Assembly: GCF_003590335.1 (NCBI RefSeq)
Contig: NZ_MIET01000071.1
Location: 1-64,000 of the forward strand
DNA length: 64,000 nucleotides
Reading direction: 5' to 3'
DNA from: Pseudoalteromonas sp. MSK9-3
Lineage (GTDB): Bacteria; Pseudomonadota; Gammaproteobacteria; Enterobacterales; Alteromonadaceae
Shown: in pieces, positions 16,971 to 26,700 of the stretch
Position numbering within the stretch: the first letter of the stretch is position 1
Layout: every line of letters starts with the position of its first letter
Notes under the pieces: generated by a model
Seen by the model: the letters and a program-made list of their open reading frames with translations, nothing else
What the model was told of the DNA's origin: nothing
Databases searched by the model: none
Position numbers and translations under genes: made by a program

Positions 16971-19900
16971 ATGAAAACTCTCGCAAAAACAGCATTAGCT
17001 GTATCCTTAGCATTGGCTTCTGCACATGTATTCGCAGAAAATAGTGAACAAGAAAAATCAATTTTTAGCAGTAAAACGTTTGAAGCGATGAAGCTTCGTA
17101 ATATTGGTCCTGCTTACATGTCTGGACGTATCGCAGACATTGCAGTTGACCAAAATAACCCGTCAACATGGTATTCTGCAGTAGGCTCTGGCGGGGTATG
17201 GAAAACGGTAAACGCGGGGACGACTTGGACGCCTATCTTTGACAAGCAAGCTGTATATTCGACGGGTGATGTAACCATTGACCCAAGCAACTCGAACATA
17301 ATATGGGTCGGCACGGGTGAAAATAACGGCGGTCGTCACATCAGTTTTGGTGATGGTGTTTATAAGTCACTAGATGGTGGTAAAACATGGAAAAACATGG
17401 GCTTAAAAAGCTCTGAACGAATTTCCGATATTATTGTTCACCCAACAGACTCAAAAACCGTGTGGGTGTCGGTACAAGGGCCATTATGGACCAGTGGCGG
17501 TGAGCGGGGTTTATATAAAACCACTGATGGCGGTGATACTTGGAAGCAAGTTTTGAAGCCTGAAAATGAGTGGACCGGTGTTACTTCGTTATTAATAGAC
17601 CCTAGAAACCCAAAGAAACTGTACGCTGCTACATGGTCTCGTCAAAGAACGGTTGCCTCTTATGTTGGTACTGGTCCTGGTGCGGGCATTCATACCTCAG
17701 ATGACGGTGGTGAAACTTGGCAGGAGCTAAAAACAGGATTACCTACTGGCAACATGGGTAAAATTGGTATGGCGATTTCGCCGACCAACCCCGATGTGCT
17801 ATACGCAACAATTGAAACTGATAACCGTAAAGGTGGCTTTTATCGCTCGCAGAACCAAGGCGCGAGTTGGAGTAAAGAGTCTGACGAAGTAGGTGGTGGC
17901 ACCGGCCCTCATTATTATCAAGAAATTTTTGCTGACCCTCATCAATTTGATCGGGTCTACATTGCGAGTAACTACAGTAAAGTGTCTAACGATGGTGGTA
18001 AAACGTGGACGCCAATCAGTACAAAACGCAAACATGTAGACGACCATGCTTTTGCTTTTCACCCGACAGATCCGGATTTTGTACTTATAGGCTCTGATGG
18101 CGGTATTTACATGTCACATGACCGCATGGCGAACTGGCGTTTCATGGCAAATTTACCACTGACGCAATTTTATAAAGTCGCCCCAGATGATGCCGAACCG
18201 TTTTATACGGTTTATGCGGGGGCGCAAGATAACTCCACCCAAGGTGGTCCTTCACGTACAGCTCGCTCCGAAGGGATCAAGAATAAAGACTGGTTTTTAA
18301 CGCTAGGCGGTGACGGTCATCAACCTGCGGTAGAGCCAGGTAACCCAGATATTATGTATTCACAGTGGCAACAAGGGAACTTAACACGCCATGATCTAAA
18401 AACCCGTGAAGGCGTGTATATAAAACCGCAACCGCGTCCGGGCGAGCCTGTCGAGCGCTTTAACTGGGATGCACCAATTAATGTATCAAGTCACGATGCC
18501 AAGCGACTATATTTTGCATCACAACGGGTTTGGCGTTCAGACGATCGAGGTGACAGTTGGAACCCAATTTCAGGTGATTTGACTAAAAATGGTAATCGCA
18601 TGCACATGCCGATGATGGGCAGAACGTGGTCAGTAGAAGCGGGTTGGGATATTTATGCAATGTCTGAATATCATACCATTGCAAATTTCACAGAAAGCCC
18701 AGTGAACGAAGATATTTTATGGGCAGGCACGGATGATGGCCTTATTCAAGTCACAACCAACGGTGGTAAAGACTGGAAAAAGATTGATTTAAGCAATGTT
18801 GATGGTGTGCCAGCAACCGCGTATGTTAATGATATTCGCGCTGACTTATTTGATGATAAAACAGTTTATGTTGCACTGGATAACCATAAATATGGAGATT
18901 TCAAACCTTACCTTATAAAGTCAACTGACTTAGGGAAAAGTTGGCAATCATTGGCAGACACATTACCTGAGAAGCATTTAGTGTGGCGTATCGTGCAAGA
19001 TCATGTGAAAAAAGATCTTATGTTTATTGGTACTGAATTTGGTATTTTCTTCACCGTAGATGGCGGTAAGAAATGGACTGAATTAGATGGTGGGATCCCA
19101 ACAATTGCCACCCGAGATGTAAAAATACAGCGCCGTGAAAACGACTTGGTTGCGGGAACTTTTGGTCGAGGCATTTATATTCTTGATGACTATGCACCAC
19201 TACGAAAACTAACCGAACAGTCGATGGAGCAAGAGGCACTATTGATTGCGCCAAGCCGACCAGTTAAGTGGTTTCAATTAGATGGTAATCATGCCAATAC
19301 TGACGGCGATGATCGCTTTTCAGCGAAAAACCCAGAACATGGTGCAACGCTAACCTATTTCTTAAAAGACAGTTTGTTGACGACAAAAGAAGCGCGTCAA
19401 GAAGCCGAAAAAGAGATGGTGAACGAGAAAAATTACCCTAAATACCCTGATTGGAAAGATATCGAGAAAGAAAACCAAGAAGCCACGCCAGTGGTCTACC
19501 TTGAAATTCGAGATGCCTCGGGTGAGTTTGTAAATCGTGTATCAGGAAAAGCGAAAAAAGGCTTACATCGCGTTACATGGGATATGACTTATGCGTCAGG
19601 TAAAGCGGTTACTGGTGCAGAGTCATCGGGTTGGAACCCATTTAATGCTGGCTTAATGGCCATTCCAGGTAAATATACTGCGACCTTGCACAAACGCGTG
19701 AATGGTGTCGTGTCTCAGCTTGCCAGCGCGGTTGAATTTGAGTTAAAGCCAATTACCGACAGTGCATTCTCTACTGCGACTAATAAAGAGGTACTGGCAT
19801 TTGGCAAACAAGTCTCCGAAGCTCAGAAGCGAATTACAGCGGTAAATGCAGTATTGGGTGAGTTGAAAAAAACGATGAAAACCCTGCGTACAGCAATAGA

Positions 19901-20243
19901 TCGTACACCGGGTAACATTGAATCATTAGAAACGCGCTATGCAGATATTCAGAGCGAAGCTAATGAGATCCACTTTGACCTAAATGGCTTAAACTCTCGT
20001 AATCGTATGGGCACAAAACCGGCAAATATTTCGAGCCGATTGGGTTATGCGATGACGGCGGCTTGGTCATCTTATGGGCCAACGCAACAGCATAAAGAGC
20101 AGTTTTCTTATGCAACTAAACGTTTAGACAGTGTCAGTAAACGTGTGAAAGAGTTACAAGAAAGTAGCGTGCCTAACTTGCAAAAATCAGTGATTGACGC
20201 TGGTGGTCCTTGGACAACAGGCGCACCACTGATCACTCGCTAA
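16971..20243 (+). CDS. Exported VPS10/sortilin-like beta-propeller (BNR repeat) protein
   Basis: This is a 1090-residue protein with a Sec signal peptide (MKTLAKTALAVSLALASAHVFA). About ten BNR/Asp-box repeats are visible (for example SLDGGKTWKN, TTDGGDTWKQ, SDDGGETWQE, SNDGGKTWTP, TTNGGKDWKK, TVDGGKKWTE), forming one or two large beta-propellers over the first 700 residues. The C-terminal third has an FN3-like segment (VVYLEIRDASGEFVNRVSG) and a helical tail. Homologues are annotated as WD40/YVTN/BNR or glycosyl-hydrolase-like proteins. They lack clear sialidase catalytic residues, and no reaction is known. The start at 16971 gives the clean signal peptide. Confidence 0.82.
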   Translation: MKTLAKTALAVSLALASAHVFAENSEQEKSIFSSKTFEAMKLRNIGPAYMSGRIADIAVDQNNPSTWYSAVGSGGVWKTVNAGTTWTPIFDKQAVYSTGDVTIDPSNSNIIWVGTGENNGGRHISFGDGVYKSLDGGKTWKNMGLKSSERISDIIVHPTDSKTVWVSVQGPLWTSGGERGLYKTTDGGDTWKQVLKPENEWTGVTSLLIDPRNPKKLYAATWSRQRTVASYVGTGPGAGIHTSDDGGETWQELKTGLPTGNMGKIGMAISPTNPDVLYATIETDNRKGGFYRSQNQGASWSKESDEVGGGTGPHYYQEIFADPHQFDRVYIASNYSKVSNDGGKTWTPISTKRKHVDDHAFAFHPTDPDFVLIGSDGGIYMSHDRMANWRFMANLPLTQFYKVAPDDAEPFYTVYAGAQDNSTQGGPSRTARSEGIKNKDWFLTLGGDGHQPAVEPGNPDIMYSQWQQGNLTRHDLKTREGVYIKPQPRPGEPVERFNWDAPINVSSHDAKRLYFASQRVWRSDDRGDSWNPISGDLTKNGNRMHMPMMGRTWSVEAGWDIYAMSEYHTIANFTESPVNEDILWAGTDDGLIQVTTNGGKDWKKIDLSNVDGVPATAYVNDIRADLFDDKTVYVALDNHKYGDFKPYLIKSTDLGKSWQSLADTLPEKHLVWRIVQDHVKKDLMFIGTEFGIFFTVDGGKKWTELDGGIPTIATRDVKIQRRENDLVAGTFGRGIYILDDYAPLRKLTEQSMEQEALLIAPSRPVKWFQLDGNHANTDGDDRFSAKNPEHGATLTYFLKDSLLTTKEARQEAEKEMVNEKNYPKYPDWKDIEKENQEATPVVYLEIRDASGEFVNRVSGKAKKGLHRVTWDMTYASGKAVTGAESSGWNPFNAGLMAIPGKYTATLHKRVNGVVSQLASAVEFELKPITDSAFSTATNKEVLAFGKQVSEAQKRITAVNAVLGELKKTMKTLRTAIDRTPGNIESLETRYADIQSEANEIHFDLNGLNSRNRMGTKPANISSRLGYAMTAAWSSYGPTQQHKEQFSYATKRLDSVSKRVKELQESSVPNLQKSVIDAGGPWTTGAPLITR

Positions 20244-20250
20244 CGCGATT

Positions 20251-20285
20251 GATAAACAGCATTGCATGTTGTGATGCTGTTTATC
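20251..20285 (+). terminator. Hairpin after the VPS10-like gene
   Basis: GATAAACAGCAT (20251-20262) pairs perfectly with ATGCTGTTTATC (20274-20285), starting 7 bases after the stop codon. The T-run after it is weak (TTGTATTC), so termination efficiency is uncertain, but position and stem strength suit a terminator. Confidence 0.65.
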
Positions 20286-20434
20286 TTGTATTCAAGGCTA
20301 AAGTTTAGCGTTAAGTTTAATGGGAAGCCATCAGTGAGAGTACAGCCTCGCACTGATAGCTGCCTCTATGTTTTATCGCAATATTTTAGTGCACCTCCTT
20401 TTGTAATAACCAATGACTAAAGCAGTATCTCAAC

Positions 20435-22315
20435 ATGAAAACGATGTATTCCATTTTATTATGCACGCTTTCTTGGCTTAGTAATGCCAATGAGCGTGAC
20501 TTTGAAATCATGGAGATTTTAGTACCAAAACAGCCTTTGGCAATCGCAGGGGCTGGCCAAGCAGTGTCAGATCTTGACGATCAACTTAATTATTCTTTAG
20601 ACAGAACGATTGCAGATCAACTCGCCACATTGGTGGGGGTCAATCTATCAGGGCAAGGTGGACAGTTTCAAAGTTATTCTATTCGTGGATTCAGCCGAGG
20701 GAGAATAAGAACTGAGATTGATGGTATTCCTATTATTACAGATAGGCGAGCTGGAAATTCAGCTTCATTTATTGCCCCAGAATTGTTTAGTTTAGGTCAT
20801 GTGATCAAAGGACCAAGTTCAACCCTTTATGGTTCACAAGCGTTAGGGGGCGTAGTCAGTTTAAGCACCGAAGCGCCAGATAAAACGCAACTGACGTTAT
20901 CAGGTAAAACAGCGGGTGAAGGCATGAGTTTTGCGGTGAACCATCAACTACATGACTTTACCTCAGCGTTTGCCTATCAACATGCCAATAATGATAAAGC
21001 CGTGGATGGCACTGCATTAAATTCGCACTTTGAGCGAGCTTCTGGGTTGCTCAGATATAAAAACGTGCATAATGGCGTCACTACAACGGTTTCTTGGCTC
21101 CCAAGCTATGGAAAAAATATTGGTAAAAGCAATCGAAAGTTCCCAACAAAACAAGTGAGTAGTTACCCAAAAGAACGTCACTCCTTGGCGCAACTGCAAA
21201 TGAATGCAGGGGAGCGGTGGTCTGCTAAGCTATTTCATCATTATCAAAATTGGGATAGCAAAACGCTGAGGCGGGAACGCTATGATGGACTTACGCAGTA
21301 TCAGGGCCATACCCTGGGTGGGCAATGGTTGCAGCAAGTAATGATAGACGACTTTAAAACGCACTGGGGGATTGATTGGCTCTCGCGAAAAGGAGTAAAG
21401 ATCACCAGCGATTATCGCCTATTCAATGCAGACTTAACTGCTCAGAGTGAACGAATGAATAACGAGATGGCTGGCAAAGAAGACAACCTCGGTTTATATG
21501 GTAAATCGGCTTGGCAATGGCGAGATACCACGTTTGATTTGGGTGTTAGATATGACTGGATAAAACAACACAATCAATTGGCACACAGTACCGTTGATAG
21601 TAAGTTAAATGCTTCTTTTGCTATATTACAGCCTGTGTCAGAGCAGTTATCGATAGGATTAGATATTGCCACTGGCTTTCGCTATCCAACACTGACGGAG
21701 CGCTTTTTCCGTGGTAAAACACCGCGCGGTCTCATTGCGGGCAAGCAGGAATTAAAACCAGAGAGTAGCATAGGAAGCCAACTGGCAGTGACATGGTTCC
21801 CGCATGAGCAGGTTCGGGTATATGGTGCTGTTTATGATTATCAATTAGACAATTATATAGAACGTTATGAGCCAAGTGACGAACAACTCAGCTATAAAAA
21901 TCTCGACAAAGCAGCGCTTTATGGTTTTGAAACAGAGTTACAGTGGTATCAAAGTAGTATGATAGAGCACACCTTAAGTTATCAGCAGCAATCTGGGAAT
22001 GACAATTCGGGACAAAGATTGGCGGGGCTACACCCGAGAAAGTTAGCTTGGAGCATGTTGTTCACCTTGCAAGATTGGACCGTCGTCAATGCTATTCGTT
22101 ATTATTTACCGGCTAAGAAAGTAGGCCACTCTGAATTGGCGCGAGACCGTTTTACGGTATGGGACATTTCCTTTGAACATCAACTTAATAACACACAATC
22201 GGTTAGCTTGAGTGCGCACAATATTACCAATAAAGCGTATTATGCCAGTTTGGATGATGATGCCCCATTTCAACCAAAACGACATGTTAAATTATCAACC
22301 CGTTGGCAGTTTTGA
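20435..22315 (+). CDS. TonB-dependent outer-membrane receptor (siderophore/haem type)
   Basis: This is a 626-residue receptor. The short signal peptide (1-18) is followed by the plug domain, with QLATLVGVNLSGQGGQFQSY, SIRGFSRGRIRTEIDGIPI and IKGPSSTLYGSQALGGVV, and then the beta-barrel ending in KHVKLSTRWQF with the terminal aromatic residue. The ligand is not evident. The PepSY membrane protein 8 bases downstream suggests iron or haem uptake, where such pairs are common. No clear Fur box was found upstream. An inverted repeat TCAGTG/CACTGA (20331-20356) lies in the leader. Confidence 0.87.
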   Translation: MKTMYSILLCTLSWLSNANERDFEIMEILVPKQPLAIAGAGQAVSDLDDQLNYSLDRTIADQLATLVGVNLSGQGGQFQSYSIRGFSRGRIRTEIDGIPIITDRRAGNSASFIAPELFSLGHVIKGPSSTLYGSQALGGVVSLSTEAPDKTQLTLSGKTAGEGMSFAVNHQLHDFTSAFAYQHANNDKAVDGTALNSHFERASGLLRYKNVHNGVTTTVSWLPSYGKNIGKSNRKFPTKQVSSYPKERHSLAQLQMNAGERWSAKLFHHYQNWDSKTLRRERYDGLTQYQGHTLGGQWLQQVMIDDFKTHWGIDWLSRKGVKITSDYRLFNADLTAQSERMNNEMAGKEDNLGLYGKSAWQWRDTTFDLGVRYDWIKQHNQLAHSTVDSKLNASFAILQPVSEQLSIGLDIATGFRYPTLTERFFRGKTPRGLIAGKQELKPESSIGSQLAVTWFPHEQVRVYGAVYDYQLDNYIERYEPSDEQLSYKNLDKAALYGFETELQWYQSSMIEHTLSYQQQSGNDNSGQRLAGLHPRKLAWSMLFTLQDWTVVNAIRYYLPAKKVGHSELARDRFTVWDISFEHQLNNTQSVSLSAHNITNKAYYASLDDDAPFQPKRHVKLSTRWQF

Positions 22316-22323
22316 AGGACAAT

Positions 22324-22833
22324 ATGAGTTTTAAAAAAACCAATAGAACCATTCATAAATGGGCAAGCATTGCCATTTCATTACCCTTACTCGTGGTGTT
22401 AATTACCGGTATTTTACTGCTGGTAAAAAAAGAATTTAGTATTATTCAGCCTCCAACGGCAAAAGGCACAAGCACCGAACCAAGTATCCCTTTTGAGCAG
22501 GTGTTGATGATCGCGCAGTCGGTAGAAGAAGCGCAAATATCAAGTTGGGACGACATCAATAGATTAGATGTGAGACCGAGTAAAGGGATCACTAAAATTC
22601 GCAGTAATAACAGCATCGAAATTCAAATAGACAGCAGTACTGGGAAAGTGTTGCATGTTGCTGAACGTAACTCAGAACTGATTGAGTCGATACATGATGG
22701 CACTTTTTTTGAAAAAAATGCCAATCTGTGGCTTATGTTACCTATTTCATTTATTGTACTGGTGATCTCGGTGACAGGGATTATTTTGTTTATTCAGCCG
22801 TATATTAAACACAAAAAGCATAGAAGAAGATAA
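22324..22833 (+). CDS. PepSY-associated membrane protein
   Basis: This is a 169-residue protein with an N-terminal membrane segment (TIHKWASIAISLPLLVVLITGILLL region), a periplasmic PepSY-like domain and a C-terminal membrane segment, ending in a basic tail (KHKKHRRR). ATG 22324 is chosen because AAGGA lies 5 bases upstream; the frame begins earlier inside the receptor gene. PepSY membrane proteins accompany iron-siderophore receptors and may reduce or release the imported metal complex; this is inferred from context. Confidence 0.78.
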   Translation: MSFKKTNRTIHKWASIAISLPLLVVLITGILLLVKKEFSIIQPPTAKGTSTEPSIPFEQVLMIAQSVEEAQISSWDDINRLDVRPSKGITKIRSNNSIEIQIDSSTGKVLHVAERNSELIESIHDGTFFEKNANLWLMLPISFIVLVISVTGIILFIQPYIKHKKHRRR

Positions 22834-22957
22834 GATGCGCGTAGCGATCAACTGCTATGATGCATCAAGCATTAACACACTGCTATGTTTTGAAGCTAAG
22901 TTTTGAAGTTTGACTTGCAGAAAGAGTGGCGTTACAAACATTTAGCAATCACAGAGT

Positions 22958-23007
22958 GTTAGGCTATAAACTCATCCCGTGTGTGAGGGACAGACTTATA
23001 ACCTAAC
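22958..23007. repeat. Long inverted repeat between convergent genes
   Basis: GTTAGGCTATAA (from 22958) pairs with TTATAACCTAAC (to 23007), with an inner pairing option TCCC/GGGA. It lies between the PepSY gene and the end of the convergent TonB receptor gene, so it may serve as a terminator for either, but it has no T-run. The order of boxes is opposite to attC. Confidence 0.4.
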
Positions 23008-23046
23008 GACTGTATTTATCGTGAATGCAGACCACTGTAACGTGGT

Positions 23047-25026
23047 TTAGCTGCCAAATTGAAAACGAAATCCGGCATTAACGGTAAAACCATCATTTCT
23101 TGACCATATGTCAGTCGTCCATCTGCCGCTTGGAGACTGTGTTGGTAGTAAGAGCGAGTCTTCTTTGGTTTGTCGTACGTTCAGTAAATTTTCGGCGTTA
23201 ATAAACCAGCTGACTTTGCCCACGGTGATTTGCCCCAATAAGCCTAAATGCCAATAGGCGTCGCTTTTATTACGATAAGGATTATCTGTGAGATGTTGTG
23301 TGCCGGTATAATATGCTTCAAACCCAACTAAATGACTGCCATGTTCTTCCCACATAATTACTGCACCCGCCGAGTGTTTTGGGGTGAGTGAAAGCGGGGT
23401 ACGTGCCAGCGTGTCATTATCGTCTTTAGTGGCGTCAGTATATAAATAACTCCCGGTCAATTTGATGTCTCGCCAGCGATACCTTAGCAGCAATTCTGCA
23501 CCTCGGATCTCTGTTTGACCAGTGGCATTGATAATTTGAACCTGTTGTAATGCGTTTTCTGGCGTATTGTCTATGAGCTGCAGCTCTGTGACACCTTTAA
23601 CATCTGAGGCGAATAATGTGACGCTGGCTTCAATACTATCAACGACATAGCTCATATCAACCGACGCTGTCGTCGCGCGTTCTTCCTCTAAGTTCTCTAG
23701 CGGCGCAAGGCGTGATAGCCCTACATCTTCTATGTCTTCAATAAACGGTGTTGGCGCAAAAAAGCCTTTACCGTATGAGCCTCTTATCGTCCAACTTTCA
23801 GGATTGTATAGTACAGATAGTCTGGGGCTGACTTGGGTGCCAAATTCACTGTGCCAATCGGCACGCGCGCTTAATGACAGTGAAGTGGTTTCGCTGGCTT
23901 CATAATCTACCTGCGAAAATAAACCAGGTACATCATAGGTGTAATTAAACACAGGGTAATCAACAGAGTCGAATTTATCAGCTTGATAGGCAATACCTAA
24001 TACCCACGCAGTTACCTCATTAAATCCTGAAATACTGGACTCGATTAAGTAACTTTCGTGCGTATCATCTTCTTGTATTTGACCGAATTGATGATCATGT
24101 GCTTGGTGCATGGCAGAGCCTCGCACATTGAGATTGAGAGTGTCATCCAAGGGTTTATCAAATATAAAACCACTGTCTAATCGCAACGAGTCTTGCGTTT
24201 GTGCAAACGGGTTGCCATCGGGTAGTAGGGCGTCATTTAATGTTCCACCACGACGTTGTTCGGTCATTGCACCAAAGGTGAGGTATAAATTAGCACCACT
24301 GTCATCAGACCAATATAAGCGCGGGCGTACGCTTGCTCGCTCATAGCCTGCCAGATCTATCCAACCATCATCGTCTAAATCTTGTTCTTTTTGGTGGTGT
24401 ACCCCAGTGGTAACTGACGTACTCAGGGTATCAGTTACTGGTGAGGCAAAGTATGCGGTGATATCTTGACCATTTTTTGAGGTTGCATTAAAGAGTGTTT
24501 CGCCTTCAAATTCTTCAGACGGTGTGCGCGAGATAAGATTGATTACGCCGCCAAGGGCCGACCCACCGTATAAAGAAGACGCGGAGCCTTTAATAATTTC
24601 TACATTTGCTAAATCAGTAGGCGGAATTTGTAGTAGGCCAATTGAGGCTGTTTGACCACCATAGAGTGGGAGTCCGTCACTTAAAAGCTGAGTATACCTG
24701 CCGTATAAACTTTGCAATCTAATATTCGCGCTACCTAATGCCGGTGAGGTATTTTGCACTCTCACGCCACCAGTTTCAGCGACAAGCATTGAAATATTCC
24801 CTGGGCGCATTAAGGCTTTTTCTTGTATTTCTTCTCCATTGATAATTTCGGTACGTGTCGCAGATTCGGTCACTATGCGACCCAATCGGGATGCTGTAAC
24901 CTGAATTTTTTCTATTTTTTTATCATCATGAGCGCCGTGATGATGGTCATCATGGTGCTCGCCAGCCTGAGAAAGTGATGGAAATAGCAATATAGCCGTG
25001 GCCAGCTTAGTTAATTTAGTTCGCAT
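23047..25026 (-). CDS. TonB-dependent receptor with His-rich N-terminus (metal uptake, zinc/copper candidate)
   Basis: This is a 659-residue receptor. The signal peptide (1-21, ...SLSQA) is followed directly by a histidine-rich segment GEHHDDHHHGAHDDKK. The plug domain has ALMRPGNISMLVAETGGVRV, SDGLPLYGGQT and VEIIKGSASSLYGGSALGGV. The barrel ends in FTVNAGFRFQF-GS. His-rich N-termini occur in receptors for zinc or copper (for example ZnuD-type), so a divalent metal is the likely cargo. ATG 25026 has GAGGTAAATA in front. A Cys-rich exported protein gene lies 92 bases upstream in the same direction. No Zur or CueR box was recognised. Confidence 0.85.
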   Translation of the reverse strand: MRTKLTKLATAILLFPSLSQAGEHHDDHHHGAHDDKKIEKIQVTASRLGRIVTESATRTEIINGEEIQEKALMRPGNISMLVAETGGVRVQNTSPALGSANIRLQSLYGRYTQLLSDGLPLYGGQTASIGLLQIPPTDLANVEIIKGSASSLYGGSALGGVINLISRTPSEEFEGETLFNATSKNGQDITAYFASPVTDTLSTSVTTGVHHQKEQDLDDDGWIDLAGYERASVRPRLYWSDDSGANLYLTFGAMTEQRRGGTLNDALLPDGNPFAQTQDSLRLDSGFIFDKPLDDTLNLNVRGSAMHQAHDHQFGQIQEDDTHESYLIESSISGFNEVTAWVLGIAYQADKFDSVDYPVFNYTYDVPGLFSQVDYEASETTSLSLSARADWHSEFGTQVSPRLSVLYNPESWTIRGSYGKGFFAPTPFIEDIEDVGLSRLAPLENLEEERATTASVDMSYVVDSIEASVTLFASDVKGVTELQLIDNTPENALQQVQIINATGQTEIRGAELLLRYRWRDIKLTGSYLYTDATKDDNDTLARTPLSLTPKHSAGAVIMWEEHGSHLVGFEAYYTGTQHLTDNPYRNKSDAYWHLGLLGQITVGKVSWFINAENLLNVRQTKEDSLLLPTQSPSGRWTTDIWSRNDGFTVNAGFRFQFGS

Positions 25027-25118
25027 TATTTACCTCAAAGAATGCTAAAAATGGTGCGCGTTGCGCAGAGTTCGTTTTTATTTTTTAATAAATCAGAAAA
25101 CAGACGGAGCTGTGTTCT

Positions 25119-25493
25119 TTATGAGGTAAAAATTGGGGGGCGAAAAGGGAGTGATAAAATGGAGATTGGCTGCTTATTCATAGACGAATAAATTGGCTCA
25201 TTGACATACATAAAGCCAATTACTTGTGGTTCATTGAGTATGTACAGTGCTGATGTGCAAGCATTTGCAGGACAAATACAGTCTATTTCACAGCAGTCAG
25301 TGTCACAGCAGTTTGTTAATTGACAGTCACTGTCAGCGCTTTCTGTGTGCTGTGGTTGTTCAACATGTTCGGTCACTGTGTGGAGGTTTGCAGAGGCTTC
25401 AATAGAAAATGCGGTGTGATAAGCCATAGCTTGCCCAATAAAGGCAACCATCATCATGATAGCGATGCAGGTTTTTGAAAGTGGCTTAAACAT
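25119..25493 (-). CDS. Small exported Cys/His-rich protein upstream of the metal receptor
   Basis: This is a 124-residue protein. A signal peptide (about 1-24, cleavage after GQAMA) is followed by His residues and then the cluster CQLTNCCDTDCCEIDCICP (residues 63-81), with one more Cys shortly after. The arrangement suggests a periplasmic metal-binding protein. I do not recognise the family with certainty. The start MFKPLSK at 25493 is chosen because it gives the signal peptide and has GAG upstream; the frame extends to 25607 without a plausible earlier start. It is probably co-transcribed with the receptor. Confidence 0.65.
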   Translation of the reverse strand: MFKPLSKTCIAIMMMVAFIGQAMAYHTAFSIEASANLHTVTEHVEQPQHTESADSDCQLTNCCDTDCCEIDCICPANACTSALYILNEPQVIGFMYVNEPIYSSMNKQPISILSLPFRPPIFTS

Positions 25494-25681
25494 ATCAATC
25501 TCATTACTGTATACGAGCGTTCGCAAATAGGAACTGCAAGACAATACAAAACAATAAATACAAAGCAGTAGTGTAATGATTTTTTCAGTTAATGTGAATA
25601 TCACCACGGTTTTTATTCAGTGACTGAACTACGGTAGGTGAACACGTAAGCTCAGTCACATAGTTTACAAATAGCCTTTCT

Positions 25682-26500
25682 TTATTCGCGAGGGCTGGAT
25701 TGACTATTTTGTTGTTTTATCAGGTGTTTCAATTCTTGGATTTCGCTGTGCAAGTCTTCAATCGTTGGAACATTCTTAGCACTTTCTTTTTCTTGACGTA
25801 ACTTTGAACGTTCATCTTCCATGACATTGACCACAATACCAATCACCATGTTTAGAAATGCAAATGCGGTAAAAAAGATGAATGATAAATAGAAAACCCA
25901 TGACATGGGGTACACTTCCATCGTTTCATATTGAATATCGGTCCAATCTTCAAATGTCATGATCCTAAATAAGGTCAGCATAGAAATGGCAATATCTCCC
26001 CACAAAACAGGGTTTATATCAGCGAATATAAAGCTGCCGATTGCGGCATAAATATAAAAAATGATAAACATCAGAAGAATAACATAGCCTAATTGCGGCA
26101 TTGCTTTAATTAACGAGTTGATAAGGACGCGCAATTCAGGGACGACCGATACCATTCTAAGTACGCGGAAAACCCTAATAAGCCTTGCGAGCAAAGCCAT
26201 TTCACTATCGTTGATTGGGATCAAGCTAATCGCAACAACCAAGGTATCAAAAATATTCCAACCTTTTTTGAAAAAGCTCTTTTTATCATCGTCGGCAATA
26301 AAGCGTACTGAGATCTCAAAAAGGAAAAATAACGTGATAAACATATCTAGGACATATGTCACAGATATGGCGCTATTTGGCAAAGCAAAAGTTTTTGCGC
26401 CAATTTCCAGAGCGGAAATAATGATCACCGCAACAACTGTGAGCTCAAATATTTTGTTGTTTTTTAAATTGTTCAGATTAAGTTTGATAGTTTCGTACAT
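25682..26500 (-). CDS. Bacterial voltage-gated cation channel (BacNaV family)
   Basis: This is a 272-residue single-domain six-helix channel. S4 carries Arg at 106, 109, 112 and 115, spaced every third residue (ARLIRVFRVLR). The pore loop has the selectivity filter T-F-E-D-W-T-D (182-188), followed by S6 (AFLNMVIGIVVNVM) and a C-terminal coiled coil (IEDLHSEIQELKHLIKQQ) for tetramerisation. Sodium-selective members have TLESW filters. This one has extra acidic residues at the positions engineered in CavAb for calcium, so calcium permeation is possible. The gene stands alone, without a strong ribosome binding site. Confidence 0.88.
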   Translation of the reverse strand: MYETIKLNLNNLKNNKIFELTVVAVIIISALEIGAKTFALPNSAISVTYVLDMFITLFFLFEISVRFIADDDKKSFFKKGWNIFDTLVVAISLIPINDSEMALLARLIRVFRVLRMVSVVPELRVLINSLIKAMPQLGYVILLMFIIFYIYAAIGSFIFADINPVLWGDIAISMLTLFRIMTFEDWTDIQYETMEVYPMSWVFYLSFIFFTAFAFLNMVIGIVVNVMEDERSKLRQEKESAKNVPTIEDLHSEIQELKHLIKQQNSQSSPRE

Positions 26501-26639
26501 AGGCGATGGATCTGTTCAGTTATTTGATTAAAGACGCTGTGATTATATCCTAGTTAAGTTTCAACTCTAGGTATGATTGCAGCGAAAAATGTTACAGAGG
26601 ATGTTTTTTAATGATTTGGCGCAGAAGTATTGGGAATGA

Positions 26640-26672
26640 GGGCTCTTCTAAGTCCAAATACTTGAAGAGCCC
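26640..26672. repeat. Hairpin downstream of the S33 peptidase gene
   Basis: GGGCTCTTC-T-AAGT pairs with ACTTGAAGAGCCC with one bulged base. It lies 28 bases beyond the peptidase stop codon, so it may terminate that leftward transcript, although no T-run follows on the minus strand. Confidence 0.45.
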
Positions 26673-26700
26673 AACTATGTTTCGTCGTGTATATTTGAAT

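Noticed and set aside
20331-20356. Fur box upstream of the first TonB receptor
   Set aside because: The TCAGTG/CACTGA repeat does not match the Fur consensus.
22958-23007. attC-like site
   Set aside because: The boxes are in the opposite order (GTT first, AAC last), so it cannot be an attC on either strand.
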